64,000 bases of DNA from Carpediemonas membranifera (GCA_019828565.1 JAHDYR010000055.1:40195-104194); one strand, 5' to 3'. Counted from the stretch's first letter, positions 1 through 9,526 are shown. A program made the numbers and translations. Notes: generated by a model not told the origin, from the sequence alone.

Positions 1-600
1 CTCGTAGGCCACTCTGGTGACCGGGCCTTGGTTTGCCGGATCCCATACCTTGTCGTAAGGCACGCCTTCTACGGCCTCGTCTCCATGAGCCCCTGATACC
101 AGTATGAACGACCCTTCGGCCTTCTTGACGCTGTCCCTGTCTACATCCCATTCGATGGGCCCATCTTCCTTCGGCTTGAGGATCGCCGTCTCGATGTCCT
201 TCTCAGATGGCCATCTTGCCATGCCAGTGAAGCCCGCTTTCAGCGTCTTGGGCTCCAGTGCCTGTGCCATGTCCTTTGCTTCCTCGTCTCTGGGGTTGAG
301 CGCCTCTGTGAGCATGTAGAAAAGGTCGCGGAGGCCGTGGATGCCGCATGGGTTCCTGAGGATGATGTCCTTGTTGTCAGTGACGCCGGTTGCGAAGAGG
401 ATGCGTCTGGCGTTCATGATTACTTCCTTGCGTCCTTTGGAGTTCGCATTGAGCGACTTTCCTGTAAACTTGCCTGTTCTACGAAGAAGTAGAGTCCTTG
501 AATCGTTCCTTTCAGCGAGGAAGCTGTCCAGTAGTTCCCTGATGTCCTCCCACTGCTTCTGCGTGGAATCCCTGATCCTTGTCGGTATTTCTACCTGCAT
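1..600 (-). CDS. LINE ORF1-like protein, N-terminal part (runs off the window)
   Basis: Reading right to left from an ATG at 600-598, an uninterrupted frame of 200 codons runs off the window edge. Its translation aligns throughout with the N-terminus of the large ORF at 57765-60314: both start MQVEI, share a RELLDS block, a TGVTDN block, a GIHGLRDLF block, an MARWP block and a VWDP/GPVTRVA-type block. It is therefore the first ORF of a related non-LTR retrotransposon. Codon choice differs from the 57-kb copy, which uses AGA for arginine far more. The sequence changes abruptly to the restriction-like-endonuclease element just before the ATG (601-604), so this copy is truncated at its 5' end or was cut by rearrangement there. 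Function is inferred only from the downstream homologue. Confidence 0.8.
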   Translation of the reverse strand, partial: MQVEIPTRIRDSTQKQWEDIRELLDSFLAERNDSRTLLLRRTGKFTGKSLNANSKGRKEVIMNARRILFATGVTDNKDIILRNPCGIHGLRDLFYMLTEALNPRDEEAKDMAQALEPKTLKAGFTGMARWPSEKDIETAILKPKEDGPIEWDVDRDSVKKAEGSFILVSGAHGDEAVEGVPYDKVWDPANQGPVTRVAYE

Positions 601-603
601 TGT

Positions 604-1039
604 TGGCCCGTTGCCAGGCCGAGGTCGCGCTCACCTCTCGTCACCCCCGCTACCAGCAGGCCGATACCGAAGCGCCCAGACGCAAGGTGGCCGACCTCAT
701 GGTGGCAGGCGAGAGAGACGTGGTCGGGAACCGTGTCCACGAGGAAGTCTATGTCGACTTCGTGGTCAGCCTGCACCCGCGGGAGGCTGAGCTAGAGAAG
801 CTCCGCGAGTACCGCAACTGGCAGGTCACCTTCGTGCCTGCTGCCTGCACGGTTCTGGGCGAGACTGAGTCCCGTCTGACCGAGTGCTGGGTCGCCCGTT
901 CTGTGCCGCGATTCGCAGGCCGGCCCTCGTGGGCGCCATCCGTGACCGGGTATTCTGGTCCATCTGGGCGGACAACCAGACCGTCTGGTCGGACTATGTC
1001 TCCCAGTGCAAGGCCCGTTGGGCCGAGCACCACCAATAA
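604..1039 (+). pseudogene. C-terminal end of RT element (restriction-like endonuclease), upstream unit
   Basis: Near-identical to 5119-5554. It encodes the PD-(D/E)XK-like tail: a KVADLMV block, then VYVDFVVS, then K-x3-Y, ending in ...WAEHHQ and TAA at 1037-1039. Against the downstream copy it lacks one base near 898-902 (cgttctg versus cgcctctg), so the frame breaks after ECWVAR. No reverse transcriptase precedes it, because LINE-like DNA takes over at 603. It looks like the tail of an upstream head-to-tail unit. Confidence 0.75.
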
Positions 1040-1621
1040 TCTGCCCTCCCCACAAAATGCCGGAGTCGCGACTCGGCTGACTCGGCCACTCTAGGCTGCG
1101 TCGTCCCCGAGCCCCCCTGCGCCTCCCGCCCCATCGCCGCATCGCATAACGCATCCCCTGCCCCTGCGCGAGAGTAGTTGCTCGAAATTCCGCGGAGTCG
1201 CGTGTCGTTCGGACAACCTGGGAAAGTAAATTCGGCCATGGTATCCAGAGGGAAAGTTGCTCGATTCGCCGCCGCAAGGCGACGAATCCTGCCATACATC
1301 CGATGACGGACCAGGTGACACGAATTACCTGAAACTAGCGCTGTTCGCTGCGCTCCTGCGCGTAATGGAAGAAATTCGTCAGCACTGCCCGAAAGGCTCG
1401 TGGCCGAAGAACGCTGAGGCCTTCATCGAGGTTTGTATGAACAAAGATCGTTTATTGCGCCTTGTGACGGACAACAAACGCTTCTTCACGATCAACAACC
1501 TTTCTTTGATCACGGACTACGTTCATGCGGCCACAAACCGCTTCGGGCCAGGCCATAAGCCGAAGGCATCCCGCCGTGATGACCACATCGCCAATGCCAC
1601 TTCACTTCTCCACGCCGCAGC
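604..1621 (+). repeat. 1-kb direct repeat, copy 1 (tail-head junction of RT element)
   Basis: 604-1621 matches 5119-6136 almost base for base. The repeat covers the end of the endonuclease ORF, a spacer of about 200 bp and the first 120-130 codons of the next gag-like ORF. Visible differences are single-base indels (near 900 and at 1249) and a few substitutions. The offset between copies is 4515 bp, which is the inferred unit length. Confidence 0.9.
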
Positions 1622-2623
1622 CACCAACCAGGTGTTCACTGCTACCATCTCGATTGATCGTGCCAACGAGGCCCTCGAGCGCGTGATACGGGGCAGAAGG
1701 ACCGATGAGCAGCTCATGAGGGAGCACCCTCGTCCGCTCCGCCCGTCCGAGATCGCCGCTCGCCGCGCCAAGACCGGGCGTCAGTCATACGCCCAACTGA
1801 TCAGCCGTGTCGAGGGAGGCCCGCCCGGCAAGCCCTGCGCGAGACCGCACTGCCTTCCTCGAGGCAGAAGCATACGCGTGTCGCGTAGCTGCTGGCCGCG
1901 CAGACCGTCAACAGCAGGGTGATAGGCCCCCGAGCCCCACCCCTGCCCAGGCTGCCCCCACCGACTCCGCTGCCGCCCTAACTGGGCCGCAGCCCGCAGC
2001 CGCCCCGCAGGGTGACAGGCCCCCGAGCCCCACCCCTGCCCAGGTTGCCCCCACCGACTCCGATGCCGCCCTAACTGGGCCGCAGCCCGCAGCCGCCCCG
2101 CAGGGTGACAGGCCCACGCGCCAGACCCCCTGCCGATGCTGCCCCCACCGACTCCGCTGTCGCCCTAACTGGGCCGCAGCCCGCAGCCGCCCCGCAGGGT
2201 GACAGGCCCCCGAGCCCCACCCCTGCCGATGCTGCCCCCACAGACTCCGCTGTCGCCCTAACTGGGCCGCAGCCCGCAGCCGCCCCGCAGGGTGACAGGC
2301 CCACGCGCCAGACCCCCGCCCAGGTTGCCCCCACCCAGCCAGAGGAGAGGAACATCGACGACACCGCAGTGTCCGAGTTCCTCTCCCTGGCGGGCGTCGA
2401 AGGCGGGGAAGGGGAGAGAGCTGAGCCAGAGACCGAGCACGAAGCCCGTGGTGACTCAGCCAACTCCCCCTTCGCCCGCCGCCGCAGGTTGACCCCGCCC
2501 ACCGGCTCACAGGGTGGCTCGACCGCACGACCATCGACGCTGTTCGCCGCAGCTTTGACGCACATGTACCGCGGGAAGACAGAGACATGTGGTCGACCAA
2601 CGACCAGGTCGTCGCGACGCTGA
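1238..2623 (+). pseudogene. Gag-like ORF1 of RT element (frameshifted)
   Basis: The ATG at 1238 matches the ATG at 5753 of the downstream copy, but one extra G at about 1249 shifts the frame, so the readable frame resumes with LLDSPPQGDESC and runs to about 1900. A helical N-terminal part (LALFAALLRVMEE...) is followed by a charged linker, then by a Pro/Ala-rich repeat tract at 1918-2340 where two more shifts occur, then by an acidic segment up to 2623. I recognise no catalytic motif. Position upstream of the reverse transcriptase suggests a gag or nucleic-acid-binding ORF1. The true junction to the RT frame is unclear because of the frameshifts. Confidence 0.55.
1918..2340 (+). repeat. In-gene tandem repeat, 93-bp unit encoding Pro/Ala-rich 31-mers
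   Basis: Units begin at 1918, 2011, 2104, 2198 and 2291 (last partial). Each starts ggtgayaggccc and ends cagccgccccgcag. The unit is 93 bp (31 codons, P/A/T/Q/G-rich); the third is 94 bp, which shifts the frame. Long overlapping minus-strand frames here are a composition artefact. Confidence 0.9.
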
Positions 2624-4731
2624 CGTCTGTCGACGCCGTCCGCTGGCTCTCCCGGGGGCAAAATGGCCAGAACCGCATGTCCAGAGCACGCTGGACGACT
2701 CTCCTCGAGCAGGTCTTTGCGGCTCACCCGAGGAACCGGCCTTCGTATGCGTTCCCGCAAGGCCTGAAGTCGTTCGCACCCAGGTTCGTGGCGTTCATGA
2801 GGGAAGGGTTGGGTATGCCAGTCGACCCCGCTCTCCCAGCTGTCCCGCAGCCAAGGACGGCCCAGCCAGCCAGAAGAAGGCTCACTGCTCCCCGCCCGCA
2901 GCCGGAGACCATCCTTCCAGAGCTCCCAGAGGACCTCAAGTTCCTCCCCTCCCCGACGGAGGCCGGCAGGATTGGGAAGTCGAAGCCCTCAAGGAAGGGT
3001 GCGGTCTCATTCGTGAAGGGTCTCATCAACCTGTTGGAGGCCCTGAACGAGGTGCCTGCCCAGCAGAAACGGCGTGGCCTTATTGCCATCATGACCCATG
3101 GTCAGACGGTGTACAAGCCCGCCAAGAAGCAGGTGACACTGCGGACCCGGACCAAGGAGCGCTCGGCCTTCACCAAGGCCTCGGCCGGCTACTACTCCAG
3201 TGGCCTGAAGATCCTCCTGTCTGAGGACATGGACCTCAGCCCGACCGAGGTTGACGAGAAGCTGGTGGAGCTGCAGGCCGAGCCAATGGCAGACCCACGT
3301 CTCTTCCACCCACAGCAACGGGCGGGTGCGCTGGAGTCATATGAGGTCACCCCGGAGTCTGTGACATGGGCCCTGGACAGGCTCAAAGCAGACTCGGCAC
3401 CGGGACCCTCGGGCCTGAGTTTCCTTCACTTGAAGCTGGCCTACCGCCTACGCAAACACAAGTTTGTTGCTGCTGTCACGCCTCTGATCAACGACATCAT
3501 CAACGGGGAGCCCTACACTGAGATCCTGTCGCACTCGAGGCTCGTTGCCCTGCCTAAGGGAGACTCCAAGGTCCGGCCCATTGCAATGGGCGAGAGCCTG
3601 AGACGCCTCGCAGGCAAGGTCCTAGCCCACGATGTCGGGCTGAGGATTATTGGCGATGGTGTGTGCGAGGGGCAGTTCGGACTGGGCGAGAGCTGCGGCC
3701 TGGACTGCATGGGTGACATTCTGAAGACAGCGTACGCCGGCGGTGCGCAGCTGTGCGCCGTTGACATGTCCAATGCGTACGGAACCGTCAGTCGGCAGCA
3801 TCTGTCTGAGGTCGCACAGGCGTGGGCCCCGGTCTTGCTACCGTACCTGCACACGATGTATGCCGGGGGCAAGATGATCACACCAACAGGCCTTGTCATC
3901 CCGTCCCGGGAGGGCATCCAGCAAGGGGACCCCATATCTCCGCTGCTGTTCACCCTGGCGATGAAGCCGGTCCTGGACCAGATCAGAGGTGAGTTCCAGG
4001 AGTGCAGGATGGTCTCCTATCAGGACGATGCGTACTTGATCGCGCCAGCGTCCATGCCGGCCTCACGAGTTGATCGCTTCTACGACCGGATGGCTGAGGT
4101 TTGTGGCCGCATCGGCATGCGCGTGAACACGGCTAAGTGTATGGTGATCAGCGCTGCTGGCTCCCCGGGTGCCATTCAGCGGGTAGTCAACGGTAGAGCC
4201 GTTGGAATCCCTGTTGGTGACGCTCATGGTGAGGCAAGAGCTGTCGATGATGTCTTCTCGGAGATGGAGATGGCGACTGCTCGCGTCGTGGAAATGGTGG
4301 AGACTGTAGGGCCTTCTGCGGCCAGCGTTGCGCTGAATATGATTCGTTCATGCATTCTTGCGATGCCATCAGCAATCTACAGAGCTGTGTCGCCGATTAG
4401 GCACGAAAGCAGGACATCCCGCTTCGAGCAGATGCTTAGCCGCAGCGTAGAGCACATTCTGCAACTAAGAGATGGTCTGGAAGACAAAACTCGTAGAATG
4501 GCTCTCGATTATGGAGATTACGGGCTCCGCATGCCAATCCCATCACTCGTCTGGAAATGCGCATTTTTGGGCACGGAACACCAGCTGCACCAGCTGCTTC
4601 CGGACCGGTCTGTGCACCTAGACGAGGCCCTGTTTACCGTTGAAGGCGCCGAAGAGTGGCCTAGGACCAAGGACGAACTCTATGAGATGGAGGCCAAAAA
4701 AGCCTCAGAAACAACTCACAAAGTACCATAG
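2587..4731 (+). CDS. Non-LTR-type reverse transcriptase
   Basis: 714 codons. RT motifs in order: a PGPSGLSFLHLK block, KGDSKVRPIAMG, an AVDMSNAYGTV block (motif A, catalytic Asp), GIQQGDPISPLLF (motif B), and YQDD at residues 478-481 (motif C), followed by thumb-like sequence. The RPIAMG and QGDP context is that of non-LTR retrotransposons rather than LTR elements. The ORF ends at 4731, but a second frame continues the same protein after an A-rich run near 4690-4700, so the stop is probably a frameshift lesion. The start at 2587 is the first ATG; the true N-terminus may lie in the frameshifted gag-like region upstream. No APE endonuclease is present; the nuclease is in the C-terminal part. 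Confidence 0.85.
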   Translation: MWSTNDQVVATLTSVDAVRWLSRGQNGQNRMSRARWTTLLEQVFAAHPRNRPSYAFPQGLKSFAPRFVAFMREGLGMPVDPALPAVPQPRTAQPARRRLTAPRPQPETILPELPEDLKFLPSPTEAGRIGKSKPSRKGAVSFVKGLINLLEALNEVPAQQKRRGLIAIMTHGQTVYKPAKKQVTLRTRTKERSAFTKASAGYYSSGLKILLSEDMDLSPTEVDEKLVELQAEPMADPRLFHPQQRAGALESYEVTPESVTWALDRLKADSAPGPSGLSFLHLKLAYRLRKHKFVAAVTPLINDIINGEPYTEILSHSRLVALPKGDSKVRPIAMGESLRRLAGKVLAHDVGLRIIGDGVCEGQFGLGESCGLDCMGDILKTAYAGGAQLCAVDMSNAYGTVSRQHLSEVAQAWAPVLLPYLHTMYAGGKMITPTGLVIPSREGIQQGDPISPLLFTLAMKPVLDQIRGEFQECRMVSYQDDAYLIAPASMPASRVDRFYDRMAEVCGRIGMRVNTAKCMVISAAGSPGAIQRVVNGRAVGIPVGDAHGEARAVDDVFSEMEMATARVVEMVETVGPSAASVALNMIRSCILAMPSAIYRAVSPIRHESRTSRFEQMLSRSVEHILQLRDGLEDKTRRMALDYGDYGLRMPIPSLVWKCAFLGTEHQLHQLLPDRSVHLDEALFTVEGAEEWPRTKDELYEMEAKKASETTHKVP

Positions 4732-5554
4732 AGACGCCTGGACAGTCCAGCACCGCCCATCAACGCCGTCTGACTTCAACTTGGACCGCAATGCAGCCAC
4801 TCAGGCCCTGAACGACTCCTCCCAGCGCGCTGCCCCGGCGGCTGGAATTCTCCGGCAAGAGGCCGCACTCACTCCAATTGAGCTAGAATCGAAGCCTGTT
4901 GGCTCAATATTTGTCCCAATTGCCAGGGCACACCTGGATGTCGCCCCGTTCGAAGAGTGGCCCGAGACTTGCCCCCTGTGTCAGGCCCAGCGCTGCACCT
5001 GGCAGCATGCCCTCTCGTGCCCACACACCAAGGGAACCGCCCACACCGAGCGTCACAACCATGTTAGAGACGCTGTGAGCGCCGTGTTGACCGACGACGA
5101 CGTTAGAGGTCGACCCATGGCCCGTTGCCAGGCCGAGGTCGCGCTCACCTCTCGTCACCCCCGCTACCAGCAGGCCGATACCGAAGCGCCCAGACGCAAG
5201 GTGGCCGACCTCATGGTGGCAGGCGAGAGAGACGTGGTCGGGAACCGTGTCCACGAGGAAGTCTATGTCGACTTCGTGGTCAGCCTGCACCCGCGGGAGG
5301 CTGAGCTAGAGAAGCTCCGCGAGTACCGCAACTGGCAGGTCACCTTCGTGCCTGCTGCCTGCACGGTTCTGGGCGAGACTGAGTCCCGTCTGACCGAGTG
5401 CTGGGTCGCCCGCCTCTGTGCCGCGATTCGCAGGCCGGCCCTCGTGGGCGCCATCCGTGACCGGGTATTCTGGTCCATCTGGGCGGACAACCAGACCGTC
5501 TGGTCGGACTATGTCTCCCAGTGCAAGGCCCGTTGGGCCGAGCACCACCAATAA
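4692..5554 (+). CDS. C-terminal zinc finger and restriction-like endonuclease of the RT element
   Basis: Continuation of the RT polyprotein in a shifted frame. A CPLC ... H ... CPH ... H zinc-finger-like cluster lies near nt 4970-5060. It is followed by a segment with the layout of the R2-type restriction-like endonuclease: R-K-x-A-D-L-M, then about 20 residues, then VYVDFVVS, then E-K-x3-Y. This architecture (RT, CCHC/CCHH finger, RLE) is known from RLE-type non-LTR elements such as the R2/NeSL groups. The ORF ends WAEHHQ-TAA at 5552-5554. Replacement of the usual P-D by A-D is visible. Family assignment within RLE elements is not possible by eye. Confidence 0.7.
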
Positions 5555-6136
5555 TCTGCCCTCCCCACAAAATGCCGGAGTCGCGACTCGGCTGACTCGG
5601 CCACTCTAGGCTGCGTCGTCCCCGAGCCCCCCTGCGCCTCCCGCCCCATCGCCGCATCGCATAACGCATCCCCTGCCCCTGCGCGAGAGTAGTTGCTCGA
5701 AATTCCGCGGAGTCGCGTGTCGTTCGGACAACCTGGGAAAGTAAATTCGGCCATGGTATCCAGAGGAAAGTTGCTCGATTCGCCGCCGCAAGGCGACGAA
5801 TCCTGCCATACATCCGATGACGGACCAGGTGACACGAATTACCTGAAACTAGCGCTGTTCGCTGCGCTCCTGCGCGTAATGGAAGAAATTCGTCAGCACT
5901 GCCCGAAAGGCTCGTGGCCGAAGAACGCTGAGGCCTTCATCGAGGTTTGTATGAACAAAGATCGTTTATTGCACCTTGTGACGGACAACAAACGCTTCTT
6001 CACGATCAACAACCTTTCTTTGATCACGGACTACGTTCATGCGGCCACAAACCGCTTCGGGCCAGGCCATAAGCCGAAGGCATCCCGCCGTGATGACCAC
6101 ATCGCCAATGCCACTTCACTTCTCCACGCCGCAGCC
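5119..6136 (+). repeat. 1-kb direct repeat, copy 2
   Basis: Second copy of 604-1621, see that entry. It breaks off at 6136/6137 in the middle of the gag-like ORF, where DIRS recombinase sequence starts. The 5555-5752 spacer between units includes the palindromic gagtcgcgactc and is GC-rich; it would have to contain the 3' and 5' untranslated parts of adjacent units. Confidence 0.9.
5753..6136 (+). pseudogene. Gag-like ORF1 of RT element, truncated downstream unit
   Basis: Starts MVSRGKLLDSPPQ with an intact frame (one G fewer than the upstream copy) and runs about 128 codons before the sequence switches at 6137 to DIRS recombinase DNA. It shows that another unit once followed head-to-tail. 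It confirms the ATG proposed for the upstream copy at 1238. Confidence 0.7.
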
Positions 6137-6137
6137 T

Positions 6138-6840
6138 TACCTTAGCCGCCCCACTCTTTTCCGACTGGACCCCCAGCACCTACTGTCCACAAATCAGAAG
6201 AGGCATAGCAGACAACGCCAACACCACCGGCATGACAGGCGGGTCAGCCCCAGTCACAAGGGAGGACATGATCAGGGCCATCAAGTCCAGGAACAGCGAC
6301 ATCGCGACGTACCAAGCGACACTATTCGCCGCGATTGCTTACCTGACCGTGAGCCGCGGAGCTGAAATCTTCAACCTGACGAGCGCTGACATCGTGTTCA
6401 AGGCAAACGGGGACGCCCAGCTGCTCCTTGGTCGCACAAAGACGCTTGCAAAGGTCACTAAGTCACTACCCAACACCCTACTAGGCCCATTCAACCCAGC
6501 GCTGGCCCTGAAGAGATGGGTACGAGGCTTGAACCTTCCACCGGACGCCTGCATCTGGCGCGCGATCACATCCTCATCGAAGGTCAGCCGTAAGACCCCG
6601 TGCACAATGCGACGTATGCGAGAGGAGCTACGCACAGTCTTCCACGACAACAGGATTGGCCTACACAGCTTCCGCAAGGGAGCGGCTTCCGAACTGGCAC
6701 TAGCAGGCACACCGATAGAGACCTTACTCCAACTCGGAACCTGGGCTAACGGCAACTCTCTCCGGCCTTACATCGGGGAGGCTATCCGCAACCACCCTCG
6801 TCAAACCCGACAAACTGCAAACACCCTGTTCCCATTCTAA
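6138..6840 (+). pseudogene. DIRS-type tyrosine recombinase, 5'-truncated
   Basis: Open frame from the junction at 6137 to TAA at 6838-6840; an internal ATG lies at 6232. The C-terminal catalytic core is complete: an AYLTVSRGAEIF block with the first Arg, HSFRKGAASELA (HxxR), and GTWANGNSLRPYIGEA with the nucleophilic Tyr. It aligns with the recombinase at 8006-9160. The upstream core-binding part is missing. In DIRS elements this enzyme integrates the circular cDNA. No DIRS RT lies upstream on this side, so this is a fragment. Confidence 0.85.
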
Positions 6841-6990
6841 CACCATAAACCATCGCACCGGAGGCCGTCAAGGAGACGCCCGGTCCAGCCGAAAGCAGCA
6901 AGGAGCTGCTGGCACTTGAGGCAGGCATGGAGCCGCCATACTCCACTGTAATTACTCTACTTACCTCAGATCTGCGGACGGTGTTCCCCT

Positions 6991-7212
6991 TTGGGAGTAT
7001 GAGTTAGGTGGCTAGCCTAGTCTAGCGAGTACCACTCGAGCCCATTGGCACCCGGGTGCTGAGACGCCCGAGAGGGCGCACGGAAACGTGCAGTTTATGG
7101 CATCAGAATTTCGAATGCCCGAAGGCACATCGGGCCTAAAGGAGCCCGAGAAGAATAAATCCTTTACCCCCCCCCCTTGGGAGTATGAGTTAGGTGGCTA
7201 GCCTAGTCTAGC
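6991..7212 (+). repeat. 36-bp direct repeat pair downstream of DIRS fragment
   Basis: The same 36 bp (ttgggagtatgagttaggtg... ending gcctagtctagc) occurs at 6991-7026 and 7177-7212, 186 bp apart, the second right after a C-run. Downstream repeats of this kind could be remnants of DIRS split terminal repeats. The rest of 6841-7369 has no gene I can support; an AATAAA lies near 7153. Confidence 0.6.
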
Positions 7213-7369
7213 ATAGTGGAATGGCTTGCAGGCACGCTTGCGAGCCCAAACCGACCGTCTCCTCGAGAGACCGCGTCAAAGAATGTCTGTTGTGGCTTAC
7301 ATCTGCCGTTGTAACGCGTGTCAGCCCCACCCTACCTAACTCTCCCAGCCACTAGCTCCCGTCAGAGAT

Positions 7370-7669
7370 TTAAAGTGGTGGTTGGAGAAGGATGGAGGCC
7401 AGGTGTCCCTGGACCCCCGGGTGTGTGCGGACCCCGTTGCCCATATATCTCAGCATGCTTTTCGTGGAGGCCCACGTCCCCATGGACAGGAGGACTTCGG
7501 TACTCGTGTGGGCTAAAGCCAACTCCGTGGTGGCGCCCTTGCGGAATGAGTGCCACGAAAAGTCGGTGCTGTACGCCTGGTGGATCCAGTGGCGGAGGGT
7601 TGACGCCGGTAGCGGCTTCGATAGTGAAATACCCCCCGGTTGAGGTGATCGCCCGCCAGATGACGTCGT
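7370..7669 (-). pseudogene. DIRS-type tyrosine recombinase fragment (opposite strand)
   Basis: Read on the minus strand from the gap edge to a stop at 7370. It carries HSFRKGATTELALA (HxxR) and GTWASTKSMLRYMGNGV with the catalytic Tyr, followed by a short tail. It is the C-terminal third of a recombinase distinct from both neighbours. Its 5' part is inside or beyond the gap. The apparent longer frame through the Ns is not meaningful. Confidence 0.8.
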
Positions 7670-7769
7670 NNNNNNNNNNNNNNNNNNNNNNNNNNNNNNN
7701 NNNNNNNNNNNNNNNNNNNNNNNNNNNNNNNNNNNNNNNNNNNNNNNNNNNNNNNNNNNNNNNNNNNNN
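7670..7769. other. Assembly gap (100 N)
   Basis: Exactly 100 Ns, the usual placeholder for a scaffold join of unknown size. DIRS fragments of opposite orientation flank it, so the true distance and even the join are uncertain. Confidence 0.99.
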
Positions 7770-7967
7770 CTAGCCCAGATCCAGAAGGAGGCGGAGGACC
7801 GGAACCTGACACTCCGTGGACTACACACTCCGGGCATCATCAACCTGGCAGCAGATCGGCTGTCCAGAGACTTCTCACGACTCCCTTCCTCTCTGGAGTC
7901 CAGCATGGAATCTGTCCTCGCGGAGTGGGGGTCCAGTCCAGACAGTCTCAACGGACGTGGAGCGTAA
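7770..7967 (+). pseudogene. DIRS RT/RNase H, C-terminal end
   Basis: Frame open from the gap edge to TAA at 7965-7967. It contains an H-T-P-G-I-I-N-L-A-A-D-R-L-S-R motif, equivalent to the HSAGHLNVLADSLSR motif in the RNase H of the DIRS copy at 27689-29548. This is the end of the RT/RNase H ORF that normally precedes the recombinase. Most of that ORF is lost in the gap. Confidence 0.75.
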
Positions 7968-8005
7968 GGCTTGGATGTCGCGTCCTCTGGGCCCCCAATT
8001 CGTCT

Positions 8006-9160
8006 ATGGCAGTCATAGTCCAGAAGATAGCGACAGCGAGAGTTCAGACTCAGACTGGACACCCGAGGTCTTGGACCTCAGCAGTCTTTCTCCTCTACCC
8101 AGAGGTTCAAGCGCCGGAGATGAGACTCCTCAAGAGTTGGACGTCCTGGAAACTCCGTCTCTCCGTCCCGGCTTCGAGCTCAGATCTGGCCCACCTACTT
8201 CACCTACAGGACAGAGGACGCCTACGGTTCAATGTGATGGCGTTCAGGACGTTTTTCCACAGAGTCCTCAGGTCGGACAGAGTGATTCACCTTAATCACG
8301 CGTCTGCTCGGACGGTGGCCGGCTGGGTGGCCAGGTTCGAAGGCTCTCGCGATCGCAGCCTGTCGGATCGAGACCAGCTTGTAGCCTTCCTCAAGGACGA
8401 AGGCTCCTTCTGCGGGCCATCGAACGTGGCGAGGAAGGGCTACTGTATTGTTCAGCTACAGGAGTTCCTCAAAGACTGGCATCCGCCCGCCAACTCCAAG
8501 TACATCGTTAAGCAGGCGGCTAAGGGCGCCAGCACGGCGGGAACTACCGGCGGCTCGCGCGCCATCACCAAGGCTGAGATGATCGAGGCACTGGGGCGCC
8601 GGAGTGACGACTTTGAGTCATATCAGGCATGTCTCTTTGGGGCAGTCGCCTATCTGACGGTGTCCAGAGGCATCGAGATACTCTCCCTATGCCCGGCCGA
8701 CCTGGAGCTACTCAAGAACGGCGACATTCTCCTACACATTCAGCGGACCAAGACCATCCTAACGGGAGTTAAGAAGCGCGTACCATACGTATGGCTATCA
8801 GCCGCCTTCAACCCGGCCTTGGCACTTAGACGCTGGGTCGAGGGCACACACTACCTGGCTGATGACACCCCCATCTGGCGAGTCATAGTCAACGGGCGCC
8901 TGAGCAGAGACAAACCGCTCACAGCCGCACACCTCCGACGAGTCGTGAAGGCGTTGTTCGGTCCACGGACGGGTCTCCACAGCTTCCGTAAGGGGGCAGC
9001 GTCGGAGATGGCTCTATCAGGAGTCCCGCTGGAGGTGATCCTCTCAATGGGCACATGGAAGGACGTCACCTCCCTCCGCAGCTATGTCGCTGACGCCATC
9101 AGAACAAACGAGGACCTCACCAGGAGGATGAACCTCAGCCTTCTCGGGCCCCACTTTTAA
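8006..9160 (+). CDS. DIRS-type tyrosine recombinase, near complete
   Basis: Frame open from upstream of the ATG at 8006 to TAA at 9160. The C-terminal core shows AYLTVSRGIEIL (first Arg), HSFRKGAASEMALSG (HxxR) and GTWKDVTSLRSYVADA (Tyr nucleophile); a core-binding region (SARTVAGWVARFEG...) precedes it. The first 100 residues are doubtful: another frame (7974-8295) reads as an acidic Ser/Pro-rich protein and may be the real N-terminus, joined by a frameshift near 8200-8290. It follows the RNase H end at 7967, the normal DIRS order. Confidence 0.8.
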   Translation: MAVIVQKIATARVQTQTGHPRSWTSAVFLLYPEVQAPEMRLLKSWTSWKLRLSVPASSSDLAHLLHLQDRGRLRFNVMAFRTFFHRVLRSDRVIHLNHASARTVAGWVARFEGSRDRSLSDRDQLVAFLKDEGSFCGPSNVARKGYCIVQLQEFLKDWHPPANSKYIVKQAAKGASTAGTTGGSRAITKAEMIEALGRRSDDFESYQACLFGAVAYLTVSRGIEILSLCPADLELLKNGDILLHIQRTKTILTGVKKRVPYVWLSAAFNPALALRRWVEGTHYLADDTPIWRVIVNGRLSRDKPLTAAHLRRVVKALFGPRTGLHSFRKGAASEMALSGVPLEVILSMGTWKDVTSLRSYVADAIRTNEDLTRRMNLSLLGPHF

Positions 9161-9200
9161 CCACCCCCTCCATTAAACATCCGCGTTCGAGGGGAACGGC

Positions 9201-9277
9201 CGAGGCGAGACGGACTCGCCGGCCTGGATTCATCATTAATTCTTAACTCTGGTCGAGGCGAGATAGACTCGCCGGCC
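9201..9277 (+). repeat. Paired GGCGAG...CTCGCC repeats after DIRS recombinase
   Basis: Two 24-bp copies differing at two positions (9201-9224 and 9254-9277), each beginning cgaggcgaga and ending ctcgccggcc, each containing a GGCGAG/CTCGCC inverted repeat. They lie about 40 bp behind the recombinase stop and may be part of the DIRS 3' end. Nothing else is recognised in 9161-9411. Confidence 0.5.
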
Positions 9278-9411
9278 CAAAGCTTTAGTCCCACAGGGAC
9301 GTCTTGCGGGATTGTCCCATTTTGGTTGGATTTAAGAGGAGGGCTCTCTGTTATAGAGCCACACTTTGTGGATCTAGCGTTGGCATCAGGGGAAGACGAG
9401 CGGAAAAGAAG

Positions 9412-9484
9412 CGCCCACCGAGGGGCTCGAACCCTCGACCACTGGATTAAGAGTCCAGCGCTCTACCGACTGAGCTAGACGGGC
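9412..9484 (-). tRNA. tRNA-Lys (anticodon CTT)
   Basis: The reverse strand reads gcccgtctagctcagtcggt..., a complete cloverleaf: acceptor GCCCGTC (its last pair is T-G) pairing with GGTGGGC, D arm with GCTCAGTCGGTAGAGC, anticodon loop CTCTTAA (CTT), T arm GAGGG-TTCGAGC-CCCTC, discriminator G. A-box and B-box (GGTTCGAGCCC) fit. A pol III T-run (TTTT) follows at 9404-9407. There is no encoded CCA and no intron. The sequence closely resembles cytosolic eukaryotic tRNA-Lys(CUU). Confidence 0.96.
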
Positions 9485-9526
9485 TTTGAGACGTCAGCTC
9501 CGGCGTGAGATAATGGAGCATGGGCG

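Noticed and set aside
1908-2760. Two long minus-strand frames opposite the gag-like ORF
   Set aside because: They are complements of the 93-bp repeat tract; no motif, and the plus strand explains the region.
7370-8062. Continuous minus-strand frame through the gap
   Set aside because: It reads through 100 Ns and then into the antisense of DIRS RNase H; only 7370-7669 is supported.
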